This document shows, in pieces, positions 8,968-17,404 of a stretch of DNA of 64,000 bases. Position 1 is the stretch's first letter. Each line of letters starts with the position of its first letter. The stretch is from the NCBI GenBank assembly GCA_963767565.1, contig CAVYEG010000006.1:1860001-1924000 (forward strand), written 5' to 3'. The position numbers and the translations under genes were made by a program. The notes below the pieces were generated by a model. That model worked only from the letters and a program-made list of their open reading frames with translations, had not been told where the DNA came from and did not search any database. Origin of the DNA: Palsa-504 sp963767565 (GTDB lineage Bacteria > Actinomycetota > Actinomycetes > Streptosporangiales > Streptosporangiaceae).

Positions 8968-10623
8968 ATGCCTGGTGGTGGCGGCTCGGCGACCCGCAGG
9001 CGCGTAGCGGTGGTCACGGGCGGCGGGGGCGGCATCGGCAGCGAGACGTGCTTCGAGCTGGCCCGGCGCGGGGTCGCGGTCATCGCCATGGACCCGGGCG
9101 TGGGCCTGGAAGGAGAGCCGCTGCACGAGCCGACCGCCGAGGCCGTGGCGGACAAGATCCGCGCCTCGGGTGGCACGGCCCGCTCCTGCGGCGCGTCGGT
9201 CACTGACCGCGACGCCGTTCGCGAACTGTTCCGCGATGTCGTGGACGAGTTCGGTGCCCTGGACATCGTGATCAATACGGCCGGGATCCTCCGGTTCCCG
9301 TCCTTCTTCGACGCCGGACAAGACGACTGGGTCGCGGTACTCGATGTCCACTTCAACGGCTACCTCAACGTTCTGGCCGAGGCGCTGCCGATCATGGCCG
9401 CGGCGGGATACGGACGTATCGTGGGCGTCACGTCCGGGGTCGGCCTGGCGCGCACCAGCGCGGGCGGCCTGGCCTACGGAGCGGCCAAGCGATCCGTCGC
9501 CGCGCTGAGCTGGGAGCTGCGCGAGATATTGCCCGCCGGTGTCCGAGTGAATGTCCTGTCCCCCATCGCCGCTAGCCGGATGGTCCGGCGGGCGCTGGAG
9601 TTCGCCGGGACGCCCGCGAAGGGCCTCGACCTTTCGGCGATGCCGCAGCCGGCCGACATGGCCCCGGCGGCCGCCTACCTGGCCAGTGAGCAGTTCGGCA
9701 GCTGGGCGGGCGGCCAGGTCGTGTTCTCAGCGGGACCTGAGCTGTCCGTCATCGGCCCGCCGCGCCTGACCGAGATCGTCCGCTCGGAAGGCGCCGCGGA
9801 TTTTGCCGCCGCGCTGGGAACGGTAGTGCCGGTGGTCCTGAATCCCGCCGAGACCGAGCAGCGGACTACAGGCGGCTCGAACCCTCGCTACGGCAATGTC
9901 TTCGACCATGCGCCACCGCCGCTCGACGGCAGCGGGAACGGGCACGTCGTCGTCGTGGCGGACGATGCGCCGCTCATCGACTCGCTCGCGAAGCAGCTGA
10001 AGGCGTGGACCAGGAAGGCCACGTTCGTACCGGCGGGCGCCGACTTCCGCCACGCGGAGCAGTCCCTGACCGACGCCGTGGCGGCCAGCGGGCCGTTTGG
10101 TGCGGTGGTGGTGGCACTGGGGGCACCGGACGGCGCAAGCGGCGGCAGCCGGTCCTGGGCCGAAGTCGTCGAATCGCATCGCGGGGTGGCACCGTACCTG
10201 GTCCGGGCCGCCGCGTGGCTGCGGGCGGCCGCCCGGCTCTCGGCGGCGGGCAGGCATCCGCTGCGGGTGGTGTTCGCGACCGATGCCACCTCACCGGCCG
10301 GCCGGACGGCCGCGCAGGCAGTGGCGCAGCTGGCGCGGAGCGCGAACGACACCCCGGCGGATATCGAGATCGATGCGATGGCCATAGGTGCCGAATCGGC
10401 GGCAGCGAGTGATACCGACGCGCTGGCCGCGCTGGCCGCCAGGCTAGCGACGGCAGCGGACACGCGCGGACTGCGGGGCGCCGAGCTCGCCGTCGGCCGC
10501 GGCTGGGTCGGGATACGGAGCCATCCGGGGCCGGTGGCCACGGTGTCGTTCGGCAGTATCGATATCCCCGACTGGGTCGATGCGGCGTTGCGGCTGGCGG
10601 CAACTAACCGGCATGAGGAATGA
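8968..10623 (+). CDS. Double-length SDR: catalytic SDR plus degenerate second Rossmann domain
   Basis: A 551-residue protein, twice the usual SDR size. The N-terminal domain (to about residue 260) has TGGGGGIG at 17-24, NTAG, and the triad Ser156, Tyr170, Lys174 (YGAAK). The C-terminal 250 residues start HVVVVADDAPLIDSLAKQL and run FGAVVVALGAP, then VVFATDATSPAGRTAAQAV, with SDR-like spacing but no recognisable glycine-rich loop or YxxxK. This second domain is probably structural or a degenerate duplicate. Tandem SDRs occur in hydroxyacyl-CoA dehydrogenase and multifunctional lipid enzymes, but the substrate cannot be read. GGAG precedes the ATG. Confidence 0.75.
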   Translation: MPGGGGSATRRRVAVVTGGGGGIGSETCFELARRGVAVIAMDPGVGLEGEPLHEPTAEAVADKIRASGGTARSCGASVTDRDAVRELFRDVVDEFGALDIVINTAGILRFPSFFDAGQDDWVAVLDVHFNGYLNVLAEALPIMAAAGYGRIVGVTSGVGLARTSAGGLAYGAAKRSVAALSWELREILPAGVRVNVLSPIAASRMVRRALEFAGTPAKGLDLSAMPQPADMAPAAAYLASEQFGSWAGGQVVFSAGPELSVIGPPRLTEIVRSEGAADFAAALGTVVPVVLNPAETEQRTTGGSNPRYGNVFDHAPPPLDGSGNGHVVVVADDAPLIDSLAKQLKAWTRKATFVPAGADFRHAEQSLTDAVAASGPFGAVVVALGAPDGASGGSRSWAEVVESHRGVAPYLVRAAAWLRAAARLSAAGRHPLRVVFATDATSPAGRTAAQAVAQLARSANDTPADIEIDAMAIGAESAAASDTDALAALAARLATAADTRGLRGAELAVGRGWVGIRSHPGPVATVSFGSIDIPDWVDAALRLAATNRHEE

Positions 10624-10783
10624 CGTGCTGACCGGCGCCGGCCACCGTCACGGAGCGCCACAAGGCGCATGTGAACCGAGATCCCCGTAGTCGGGGACTA
10701 TCCCCTGGCCAGGAAGATCGTTAGCCTTTCATACATCATTGATCACGCCTGCCCGAGGCAGCCGTGAAATTTGGGGGGGACCG

Positions 10784-11434
10784 GTGGGCGGATTTACTGC
10801 GCTCGTGCTGCTGCTCAACATACCTATGTGCATCAGGGCGATCAGCGCGGCGGTGAATCCGCTTGTGGTGGACCCGAGCGGGGCGCGGTTCGCCGGCCGT
10901 TACCGGGGCTGGCAGATCACCGCGCTCACCGGCAGGGTGGCCGGCGCGAAGACGCACACGACCACGACCACCCGCGTCACCTATGGGGCCAGCGACAATA
11001 ATCCTGACTACTCCAGGCACGTCAGCACATCGACCAATGTGCACGATTCGCTGCTGCTGGTGGATCCGGCGGGCCAGCAGCACAGCCTTACCGTGAGCAA
11101 CTTCGGCATCGAGGTTTGGGAAGGCCAGATTGTCTCCGTGTGCTGGGCGGTGAAGGGAAGGAAGAGTATTGCCTTTGCCGTGCTGAACCACTCGACCCGT
11201 CGCCAGTTCACTAAACGCTGGGGTTCTATCGACAAGATCGCGGTACCGCGCGTCGGGCTCGCGACTTTCTGGGCGATTGTCTCGGCCATTACGCTGATTG
11301 GCATCATTCCTGATCTGGCCTGGGCCGTGACGCTGCGGCGGCAGATGAAGGGTTTCATCAACAAGGGGATCACGCCGCTGTGGACCAGCACCGGGGCGGT
11401 CGCCGCGGCACTGGCGCCGGGGGTAGCTAGTTGA
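10784..11434 (+). CDS. Hypothetical membrane protein
   Basis: A 216-residue protein with a hydrophobic N-terminus (GGFTALVLLLNIPMCIRAIS) and a C-terminal membrane helix (GLATFWAIVSAITLIGIIPDLAWAV), with a polar middle rich in Thr (KTHTTTTTRVTYG) between them. GTG 10784 is preferred because GGGGGGA stands directly before it; an in-frame ATG at 10739 lacks a ribosome site. A 16-bp hairpin (TCCCCG TAGT CGGGGA, 10682-10697) lies in the gap after the SDR. I do not recognise the family. The middle segment may fold as a small beta domain facing one side of the membrane. Confidence 0.55.
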   Translation: MGGFTALVLLLNIPMCIRAISAAVNPLVVDPSGARFAGRYRGWQITALTGRVAGAKTHTTTTTRVTYGASDNNPDYSRHVSTSTNVHDSLLLVDPAGQQHSLTVSNFGIEVWEGQIVSVCWAVKGRKSIAFAVLNHSTRRQFTKRWGSIDKIAVPRVGLATFWAIVSAITLIGIIPDLAWAVTLRRQMKGFINKGITPLWTSTGAVAAALAPGVAS

Positions 11435-11467
11435 CTCTCCGGTAACGGGAGGGCTGACAATGGCCAG

Positions 11468-12292
11468 ATGGCAGCAGGAATCACGGTCGGCGACTTCTCG
11501 CGCGCTACTCACCTGAGTGTCAAGACGCTGCGGCATTATCACCAGGTCGGGCTGCTCGAGCCGGCCGCGGTGAACCCGGACACCGGGTACCGGTACTACT
11601 CGGCCGGGCAGATCCCGACCGCGCAGGTCATCCGGCGCCTGCGTGACCTGGAGATGCCGGTCGCCGACGTCAAGGCGGTGCTGGCCGCCCCGGACGCGCC
11701 GGCCCGCAACGGCCTCATCGCCGCCCACCTGGACCGGCTGGAGGCTGAGCTGGCGCAGACCCGGTCCGCGGTCGAGTCGCTGCGCAGCCTGCTGCAGCCG
11801 CCGGCCGACGCACCCGCGATCGAGCACCGCAGCGTGCCCGCCATCGCGGCGGCCGCCATCGCGGCGGTCGTCGACCGGGCGGATACCCTGGCCTGGTGGC
11901 AGGGTGCCCTCGGCGAGCTGCGGGCTACCGTCCGGGCCCAGGGCCTGCAGGCCGCGGGGCCCCCCGGCGGGGTGTTCGACAGCGGGATCTTCACCCACGA
12001 CCGCGGGGAGGCGACCGTGTTCGTCCCGGTCCAGGGCCCGGTCCGGGTCATCGGCCGGGTCACGCCGATGGTGATCCCGGCGGCCGAACTGGCTATCATC
12101 AGCCATCACGGCTCACTAGCCGACGCCGACCTGAGCTACGCCAAGCTCGGCTCCTACGCCGCCAGCCACGAGATCAGCATCGACGGGCCCCTGCGCGAGT
12201 ACTACCTGCGCGGGGTCGGCGACACGCCGGACCAGGCGGAATGGAGGACCGAGATTGGCTGGCCCATCTTCCGCGCGGACGGCCGCGCCTGA
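11468..12292 (+). CDS. MerR family transcriptional regulator with effector-binding domain
   Basis: A 274-residue BltR-like regulator. The N-terminal winged helix reads TVGDFSRATHLSVKTLRHYH with GLLEPAAVNPDTGYRYYS, followed by the dimerising coiled coil (residues 75-115) and a GyrI-like ligand-binding domain that ends with the WRTEIGWPIF segment typical of that fold. Such proteins usually bind small hydrophobic or cationic compounds and activate adjacent transporter or enzyme genes by untwisting a 19-bp-spaced promoter. Its 3' end overlaps the start of the next gene by 38 bp, which links it to the GMC oxidoreductase unit. Confidence 0.85.
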   Translation: MAAGITVGDFSRATHLSVKTLRHYHQVGLLEPAAVNPDTGYRYYSAGQIPTAQVIRRLRDLEMPVADVKAVLAAPDAPARNGLIAAHLDRLEAELAQTRSAVESLRSLLQPPADAPAIEHRSVPAIAAAAIAAVVDRADTLAWWQGALGELRATVRAQGLQAAGPPGGVFDSGIFTHDRGEATVFVPVQGPVRVIGRVTPMVIPAAELAIISHHGSLADADLSYAKLGSYAASHEISIDGPLREYYLRGVGDTPDQAEWRTEIGWPIFRADGRA

Positions 12293-12770
12293 CCACCAGC
12301 CCGGGCTGAGCGCTCCGGCGCGGCGGGCCATCCGGCGCTTCGCCGAGGTAGTCTGCCCGCCCGGGATGCGGACGCACCACCGCACCGACCGGGTCCTGGC
12401 CGAGTTCGAGGCGATGCTCGGCGCGCTGGCGCCCGCGGCCGCCAAGGCGCTGGCCAAGGCGATCGTCGCCCTCGACCAGGGCGCGCGGCTGTACCCGCGG
12501 GCGCGGGGGCGGCGGCTGACCCAGCTCGACGACGACACGGCCGAGGCGTACGTCCGGGCGTTGCTGGCCCGCCCGGGCAGCGGAGGCGAGCTGGTGCGCC
12601 GGATCAGGAGCCTGGTCGTGATGTGCTACTACGAGCTGCCCCCGGTCCAGCGGGAAATCGGCTACCAGCCGGCCCCTTATATCGAGGCGGTGTCCAGGCG
12701 CCGCCTGGCGTCCTACGGCGCGCAGATCCGGGCCGGCGAGGCCGCGGTCACCGCTGAGCCAGAACCATGA
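12255..12770 (+). CDS. Gluconate 2-dehydrogenase subunit 3-like protein
   Basis: Up to 171 residues. The segments APARRAIRRFAEVVCPPG, RLTQLDDDTAEAYVRALLA and VVMCYYELPPVQREIGYQP match the small subunit that accompanies GMC dehydrogenases of the gluconate 2-dehydrogenase type. Homologues often carry a Tat signal that exports the flavin subunit; none is visible here, so the complex is probably cytoplasmic. The gene overlaps the MerR gene and its stop codon lies inside a 53-bp palindromic element. The GMC oxidoreductase follows directly, the usual order. The start is uncertain, since the first ATG is inside the MerR gene. Confidence 0.65.
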   Translation: MAGPSSARTAAPDHQPGLSAPARRAIRRFAEVVCPPGMRTHHRTDRVLAEFEAMLGALAPAAAKALAKAIVALDQGARLYPRARGRRLTQLDDDTAEAYVRALLARPGSGGELVRRIRSLVVMCYYELPPVQREIGYQPAPYIEAVSRRRLASYGAQIRAGEAAVTAEPEP

Positions 12771-12818
12771 TCATGGGCCAAAACGGGCGCTATTTGCCGC
12801 CAACGGCCCATGATCATG
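12766..12818. repeat. 53-bp palindromic element, copy 1
   Basis: Perfect 14-bp inverted arms CATGATCATGGGCC (12766-12779) and GGCCCATGATCATG (12805-12818) enclose a 25-bp loop with CGCTATTTG at offset 22. A second element of identical length, the same arm ends and the same core at the same offset is at 16761-16813. It covers the stop codon of the upstream gene and the 5' region of the GMC gene. Confidence 0.75.
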
Positions 12819-12834
12819 AAAGGGCGCCGCGGGG

Positions 12835-12918
12835 GGTGGCGGGCGCGCCGCAGGGGGTGGCGGGCGCGCCGCAGGGGGTGGCGGGCGCGCCGCAGGGGGT
12901 GGCGGGCGCGCCGCGGGG
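12835..12918 (+). repeat. Four 21-bp tandem repeats before the GMC oxidoreductase
   Basis: The unit GGTGGCGGGCGCGCCGC plus four G-rich bases repeats four times with a 21-bp period. In frame it would encode GVAGAPQ heptads. Every unit contains a purine-rich GGGGGTG, so each could act as a ribosome site plus GTG start for the gene that follows. Confidence 0.85.
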
Positions 12919-12919
12919 G

Positions 12920-14422
12920 GTGAGCACGCAGGCCGAGGTGCACAGTGACCTGCGACTGGACTGCGATGTGGTGATCGTCGGGTCGGGGGCGGGCGGGGCC
13001 ACCATGGCCGTCGAGCTGGCCGAGGCGGGCCTGGATGTGATCGTGCTCGAGGAGGGCGGCTACCACCCGACCGAGTCCTTCACCGCGCAGGGCGTGCGGG
13101 CGCTGCGCACCCTGTACCGCGACGGCGGGGGCGGGATGGCGCTAGGCCGCCCGTCTGTGCTGTTCGCGGAGGGCCGGTGCGTGGGCGGGTCCACGGTGGT
13201 CAACGGCGGGATGTCCTGGCGCACCCCGGCCCGGGTGCTGAAGCGCTGGTCGGAGCGGGACGGCGTGCTGGACATCGGCGAGCAGGACCTGGACCCGTTT
13301 TTCGTCCGGGCCGAGGCCAGGCACTCGGTAGGCCTGCAGGACCCGGAGACGGTCGGCCGGGATTCGCAGCTGATGCGGGCCGGCGCGCAGGCCAGGGGCT
13401 GGCAGGTGGTCCCGAACCGACGCAACCAGCTGCACTGCGCGGGCACCAACAACTGCAACAACGGCTGCCCGACCGGGGCCAAGCGCTCGATGCTGGTGAC
13501 CAGCGTGCCGCGGGCGCTGGCGCTGGGCGCCCGGCTGTTCGCCGACTGCCGGGTCGACCGGGTCACCCGGGCCGGACGCGCGGTCACCGGGGTCACCGGC
13601 CATTTCGTCCGTCCGGGCGGCCGGCCGGGCCCGCGGCTGACGGTCCGGGCCCGGACGGTGGTCGTGGCCGGCGGGGCGATCCAGACTCCCTTGCTGCTGG
13701 CCCGGTCGGGCCTGGGCGCGGGGCCGCTGGGCCGCAACCTGTCGCTGCACCCGAACACCACGGTGACCGCGTTCTTCGACGAGGATGTCACCGGGTGGCA
13801 GGGCGTGCACCAGGCCTTCCAGGTCCGCGAGTTCACGGCCGAGGGCCTGATCCTGACCGCGACTAACCTGCCGCCGCCCACGCTGGCCGCGCTGCTGCCG
13901 GCCTACGGCCGCGAGCTGGGCGAGCTGATGGCGGACTATAACCGGATCGTGACCGCGGGGCCGCTGGTGGAAGACACCGGGACCGGCCGGGTGCGGCACC
14001 TGCCCGGCCTCGGCACGCAGGTGTTCTATCAGCTCACTGCGGACGATGCGGCCCGCATGGTGCGCGGCGTGGAGCTTACCGCCCAGGCGCTGTTCGAGGC
14101 CGGGGCGCGCCGGATGCTGCTGCCGTTCCACGGCGCGCCCGAGGTCCGCAGCCCGGATCAGCTACGCCGCCTGCTGGCCCGGCCGGTACCCAGGCGGTTG
14201 ATCCAGGTGTACTCGATCCACCTGATGGGCACCGCCCGGATGAGCGAGGACCCGCGGCGCGGGGTGACCGACAGCTACGGGGCGGTGCACGGCGTGCCCG
14301 GCCTGTTCGTGGCCGACGCCAGCCTGTTCCCCGGCCCGACCGGCATCAACCCGATGGAGACGGTCATCGCGCTGGCCATGCGCAACGCACGGCGCCTGGT
14401 CGAGCGCCGCCCGGCGTGCTGA
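12920..14422 (+). CDS. GMC family oxidoreductase
   Basis: About 500 residues from GTG 12920 (VSTQAEVH), which follows a run of G. The FAD-binding motif VVIVGSGAGGATMAVELAEAG is close to the N-terminus, followed by GGSTVVNGGMSWRTP (flavin contact) and CAGTNNCNNGCPTGAKRS, a Cys-rich loop seen in gluconate/alcohol dehydrogenase-type GMC enzymes. The C-terminal HLMGTARMS and FPGPTGINPMETVIALA hold the active-site His and Asn regions. Substrates are likely alcohols or sugar acids, with electrons passed to a carrier rather than oxygen. The frame stays open through the upstream repeats to 12767, so a longer N-terminus is possible. Confidence 0.85.
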   Translation: MSTQAEVHSDLRLDCDVVIVGSGAGGATMAVELAEAGLDVIVLEEGGYHPTESFTAQGVRALRTLYRDGGGGMALGRPSVLFAEGRCVGGSTVVNGGMSWRTPARVLKRWSERDGVLDIGEQDLDPFFVRAEARHSVGLQDPETVGRDSQLMRAGAQARGWQVVPNRRNQLHCAGTNNCNNGCPTGAKRSMLVTSVPRALALGARLFADCRVDRVTRAGRAVTGVTGHFVRPGGRPGPRLTVRARTVVVAGGAIQTPLLLARSGLGAGPLGRNLSLHPNTTVTAFFDEDVTGWQGVHQAFQVREFTAEGLILTATNLPPPTLAALLPAYGRELGELMADYNRIVTAGPLVEDTGTGRVRHLPGLGTQVFYQLTADDAARMVRGVELTAQALFEAGARRMLLPFHGAPEVRSPDQLRRLLARPVPRRLIQVYSIHLMGTARMSEDPRRGVTDSYGAVHGVPGLFVADASLFPGPTGINPMETVIALAMRNARRLVERRPAC

Positions 14423-14429
14423 CCCGGCG

Positions 14430-15332
14430 CTACTGCCAGCTGGCGACCGGGCTGCCGGGGGCGTAGACGTAGCCGCCGGTGCCCTTGACCTCGTTCGGGT
14501 CCTGGCGCAGACGCGAGTAGTCGATGCCGAACTGGAACATCGCGCCGGTCGCGACCCGGTGGTAGGTGGGGTTGGGCAGCTCGATGAGGCCGGGATCGGT
14601 GAATGACCCGTCCACGTAGGAAAACTGCTTGGGGTTGACCACGAACCCGTCGGCGCCGCCGATGATGATCCAGCCGATGATGACGCCCCCGGCCTGATCG
14701 CCCTGGGTGTCGACCTCGCCGATGCGGGAGCCTTCCGGGGTGGTGTACCAGGAGATGTCGTTCGGGTCGATGCTGTCGGTGGACTTGAGCTTGGCCTCGG
14801 GCCGGGTGATGCCCTTCACCGCGTCCAGCCGGGCGGTGCTCTCGTCAAGCAGGCAGGTGGCGATGCTGATCCCGTCGATGGTGCCGCCGGTGTTGAAGGC
14901 GCCCTGGCACACCGGCCCGCGGGCGGCCAGCCAGGCGGCGTCCTGGGCCAGGATGGTCGTACGCTGGGACGGCGACCCGCTGGTGTACGCGGCCAGCTGC
15001 ACGGCGTCGATGGCGGCGTCGGTGTTCTCGGTCGTGGCCTGGTAGCACTGCTCGATGGCCTGCGTGCTCGACTGGCTGCCGCAGCTGGCCGGGGCGGACT
15101 GGACCCGGGCCGGGTGCCCTGGGTCGAACGGCTCGACGATGGGCACGAACGACGCCGCAGCTGATGCGCTCCCGGTGGCCGCGTTCGCGGCGGAGGTGCT
15201 GGCCGCGGTGTCAACCGGGACGGCGATGCTGCCGCTCGACGAGGAGGAGCCGCTGCAGCCCGCGGCCAAGCCGGCCAGGAGGGCGAGTATGGCGGCCTGC
15301 GCCACGCGCCGCCCGCGTCCGAGCGTGATCAT
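14430..15332 (-). CDS. Lipoprotein with LprI-like (DUF1311) domain
   Basis: A 300-residue secreted lipoprotein. From ATG 15332 the signal peptide is MITLGRGRRVAQAAILALLA followed by the lipobox LAAGC, with the lipidated Cys at residue 25 and a Ser-rich tether. Residues about 80-160 (CGSQSSTQAIEQCYQ ... AWLAARGPVCQGAF ... CLLDESTARLDA) match the lysozyme-inhibitor LprI N-terminal pattern of paired cysteines. The C-terminal half (SWYTTPEGSRIGEV, GYVYAPG) has no family I recognise. The frame extends 31 codons upstream to 15425, but that start would bury the signal peptide. It is convergent with the GMC gene, 7 bp apart. Confidence 0.7.
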   Translation of the reverse strand: MITLGRGRRVAQAAILALLAGLAAGCSGSSSSSGSIAVPVDTAASTSAANAATGSASAAASFVPIVEPFDPGHPARVQSAPASCGSQSSTQAIEQCYQATTENTDAAIDAVQLAAYTSGSPSQRTTILAQDAAWLAARGPVCQGAFNTGGTIDGISIATCLLDESTARLDAVKGITRPEAKLKSTDSIDPNDISWYTTPEGSRIGEVDTQGDQAGGVIIGWIIIGGADGFVVNPKQFSYVDGSFTDPGLIELPNPTYHRVATGAMFQFGIDYSRLRQDPNEVKGTGGYVYAPGSPVASWQ

Positions 15333-15630
15333 TCCCAGGCCCCTTGTCGCCGATTCCCGCCGCTGCTGGCGACGATCGTAGCGGACCAGGTCCCTAGCCG
15401 ACGAGGAGGACGACTCGGCGACCACAAATCACCCGACTATTGGGCCTGGATCGAAATATCAGCGCGGATGCACAGTCCGGCGCGCGAGCGATTGTTATCA
15501 ACTCACCGGTTAAGTTGTTGTTATCTCGTGACCGAAGTCTTCATTGGCTTAGCCGGCGCATTCGGTGGACTGTAGGAGTTATAGGAAATCTGTTTTCGTG
15601 TCCAGGACAACCCATTCGGGTACGACCGAA

Positions 15631-15664
15631 GCCTCACCCGCAAGCGCCGGGGGCCGGGTGAGGC
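15631..15664 (+). promoter_or_regulatory. Stem-loop in the DUF5937 leader
   Basis: GCCTCACCCG (15631-15640) and CGGGTGAGGC (15655-15664) form a perfect 10-bp stem 25 bp before the ATG at 15689. The rest of the 15426-15630 gap is less GC-rich than its surroundings and shows only weak TTGTTATC direct repeats; no gene is visible there. Confidence 0.35.
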
Positions 15665-15688
15665 GCCGAGGAACGGGAGGCCTCCGTG

Positions 15689-16710
15689 ATGCGCGTCAAC
15701 TTCACAGCCGATGACCTGGCCCGTACAAGATTCAGCGCCGTCCCGGCGCCGCTGATGGAAACCGGGCTGGCCCTGGTCGAAGTGAGGCGGGCGGGTGTCG
15801 CCCGCCGCCGGATGCGCACCCGCCTGTGGCTGCGCGAGGCCTGGCGGGGGTTCCCGGCCGGCGCGCGACCGCTGCTCGACCTGATCGGACCACGCGGGCC
15901 GTGGCCGGCCTTCATCGACTCACCGGCCCCCGACATCGAGGAGGCGCTCGACTTCGTCCGGGCCACCCCGCGTTCGTACCTGCAGGAGGAGGTGGCTGAC
16001 GTCTGGGGCGACCGCCCCGGCCGGCCCCGGGCTGGCTCCGGAACCTGGCCGACGGCGACCCGGAGGCGCTGGAAATCGTGGTGCACGCGCTGCGGGCGTT
16101 CCACGACGCGGTGGTCGCCCCGCGCTGGGACACCGTGCTCAGCTCGTTCCACGGTGACGTGGCCAGGCGGATGCCGGTGCTGGCCGCCGGCGGGCACCAG
16201 ACGCTGTTCGATACGCTGCACCAGCAGCTGCGGTGGCACGACGACGGGCTGGAACGGGAGGGCTTCGACTGCGAGTACGACCTGGGCGGCGAGGGCCTGC
16301 TGCTGTTCCCGTCGGCGTTCTGGACGGGACCGCCGGTGTTCGTGCGCGGCGATGGCCGGCGCCTCGGCCACGCCCTGCTGTATACCGCCCAGCCCGGCGG
16401 CCAGGCCGCGGACCGGGACGACCCGCTGCTGAGCGAGACGGGAAACGACCATCTGGCCGCCCTGCTCGGCCCCACCCGGGCCGCCGTGCTGCGCGCTCTG
16501 TGGGAACCGCGCGGCACGGCGGAGCTAGCCGCGGCGGTGGACATCAGCGCGGCCTCGGCCTCCGAGCACGCCAAGGTGCTGCGCGACGCGTACCTGGTCG
16601 AGACCAGCCGGGTGGGCCGCTCGGTCCGGCACGCGCTGACGCCGCTGGGCCGGACCATGCTCGGCCAGCTGCGCCTGGCCGCGGAAGAGCCCGGCGACCG
16701 GGCCGGCTAA
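15689..16710 (+). CDS. DUF5937 / ArsR-type transcriptional regulator, frameshifted
   Basis: The N-terminal part VNFTADDLARTRFSAVPAP runs from ATG 15689 (GGGAGG just upstream) to about 16015. The homology then continues one frame back as PGWLRNLADGDPEALEIVVH through LFPSAFWTGPPVF to the C-terminal winged helix LLGPTRAAVLRALWEPRGT, SASEHAKVLRDAYLVETSR, ending at 16710. Together this is a full-length DUF5937 protein of about 340 residues with an ArsR-like DNA-binding end. One base is missing in the CCCCGGCCGGCCCCGG run at 16016-16031. As written it is broken; a consensus error is as likely as a real lesion. Confidence 0.6.
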
Positions 16711-16760
16711 CGATACACGAATTGGTCCGCCTCGCTAACTAATTGCCGGGCGGGTGACAT

Positions 16761-16813
16761 CATGATCACGGGCAGTTTTGGTCGCTATTTGGCTCGAAGT
16801 GCCCGCGATCATG
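16761..16813. repeat. 53-bp palindromic element, copy 2
   Basis: Arms CATGATCACGGGCA (16761-16774) and TGCCCGCGATCATG (16800-16813) pair with one mismatch. CGCTATTTG sits at offset 22, exactly as in copy 1 at 12766-12818, and AAA follows both. Loop bases outside the core differ, so this is a dispersed family rather than a recent duplication. It lies between the DUF5937 gene and a dehydrogenase remnant. Confidence 0.75.
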
Positions 16814-16928
16814 AAATGGCCCGGCCTTTGCGCGGGAATTCTTCGGTGCTATTCGGGATTCTCGGAGAGGCTCGTTAGCCAGGCGCTCACCACGGTGGCG
16901 CAGAAGGCGTCGGTGACCTCGGTCCGGT

Positions 16929-17391
16929 CACCCGCTGCAGCTCGCGGTGGCCCGCGGCGCGACCGTCATCGGCACCGCCGCCCCGGGTGACCTGGACCGG
17001 GTCACCGCGCTCGGTGCCGCCGCCGTGGGTTACGGCGACGGCTGGGCAGACCGGGTCCGGGCCGTCGCCCCGGACGGCGTGGACGCCGTGTTCGACACCT
17101 CAGGCGCGGGCGTGCTGGCCGACTCGGTCGCCCTGGCGGGCGACGTGGCCCGGGTCATCACGATCGCGGACGAGTCGGCCGCGCGGTACGGCGTGCGCTT
17201 CTCCGGCGCCGACCCGGCCGACCGGCGCCCCGAGGCCCTGTCCGAACTGGCCGGCCGGGCCGCGGCCGGGCACCTGGTCGTGCCGATCTGGCGCAGCTAC
17301 CCGCTGGCCGAGGCGGCCCGCGCGCACGCTGACCTCGAGGCCGGGCGCAACCAGGGCAAGATCGTCCTGCTGCCCCGACCTGGGCGCCTGA
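16929..17391 (+). pseudogene. Truncated zinc-binding / quinone oxidoreductase-type dehydrogenase
   Basis: Only the C-terminal cofactor-binding half of an MDR dehydrogenase remains: LQLAVARGATVIGTAAPG, DRVTALGAAAVGYGDGWADR, DGVDAVFDTSGAG, then PLAEAARAHADLEAGRNQGK. The catalytic N-terminal half and its start are missing. At the end, one C too many in CTGCCCCGACC (near 17376) carries the frame past its natural stop; in the next frame it ends PDLGA at 17391. On the minus strand of the preceding gap (16852-16928) a short frame reads TDAFCATVVSAWLTSL before a stop, possibly another fragment. This stretch looks like a site of deletion. Confidence 0.7.
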
Positions 17392-17404
17392 GCTGGGCCG
17401 GCGG

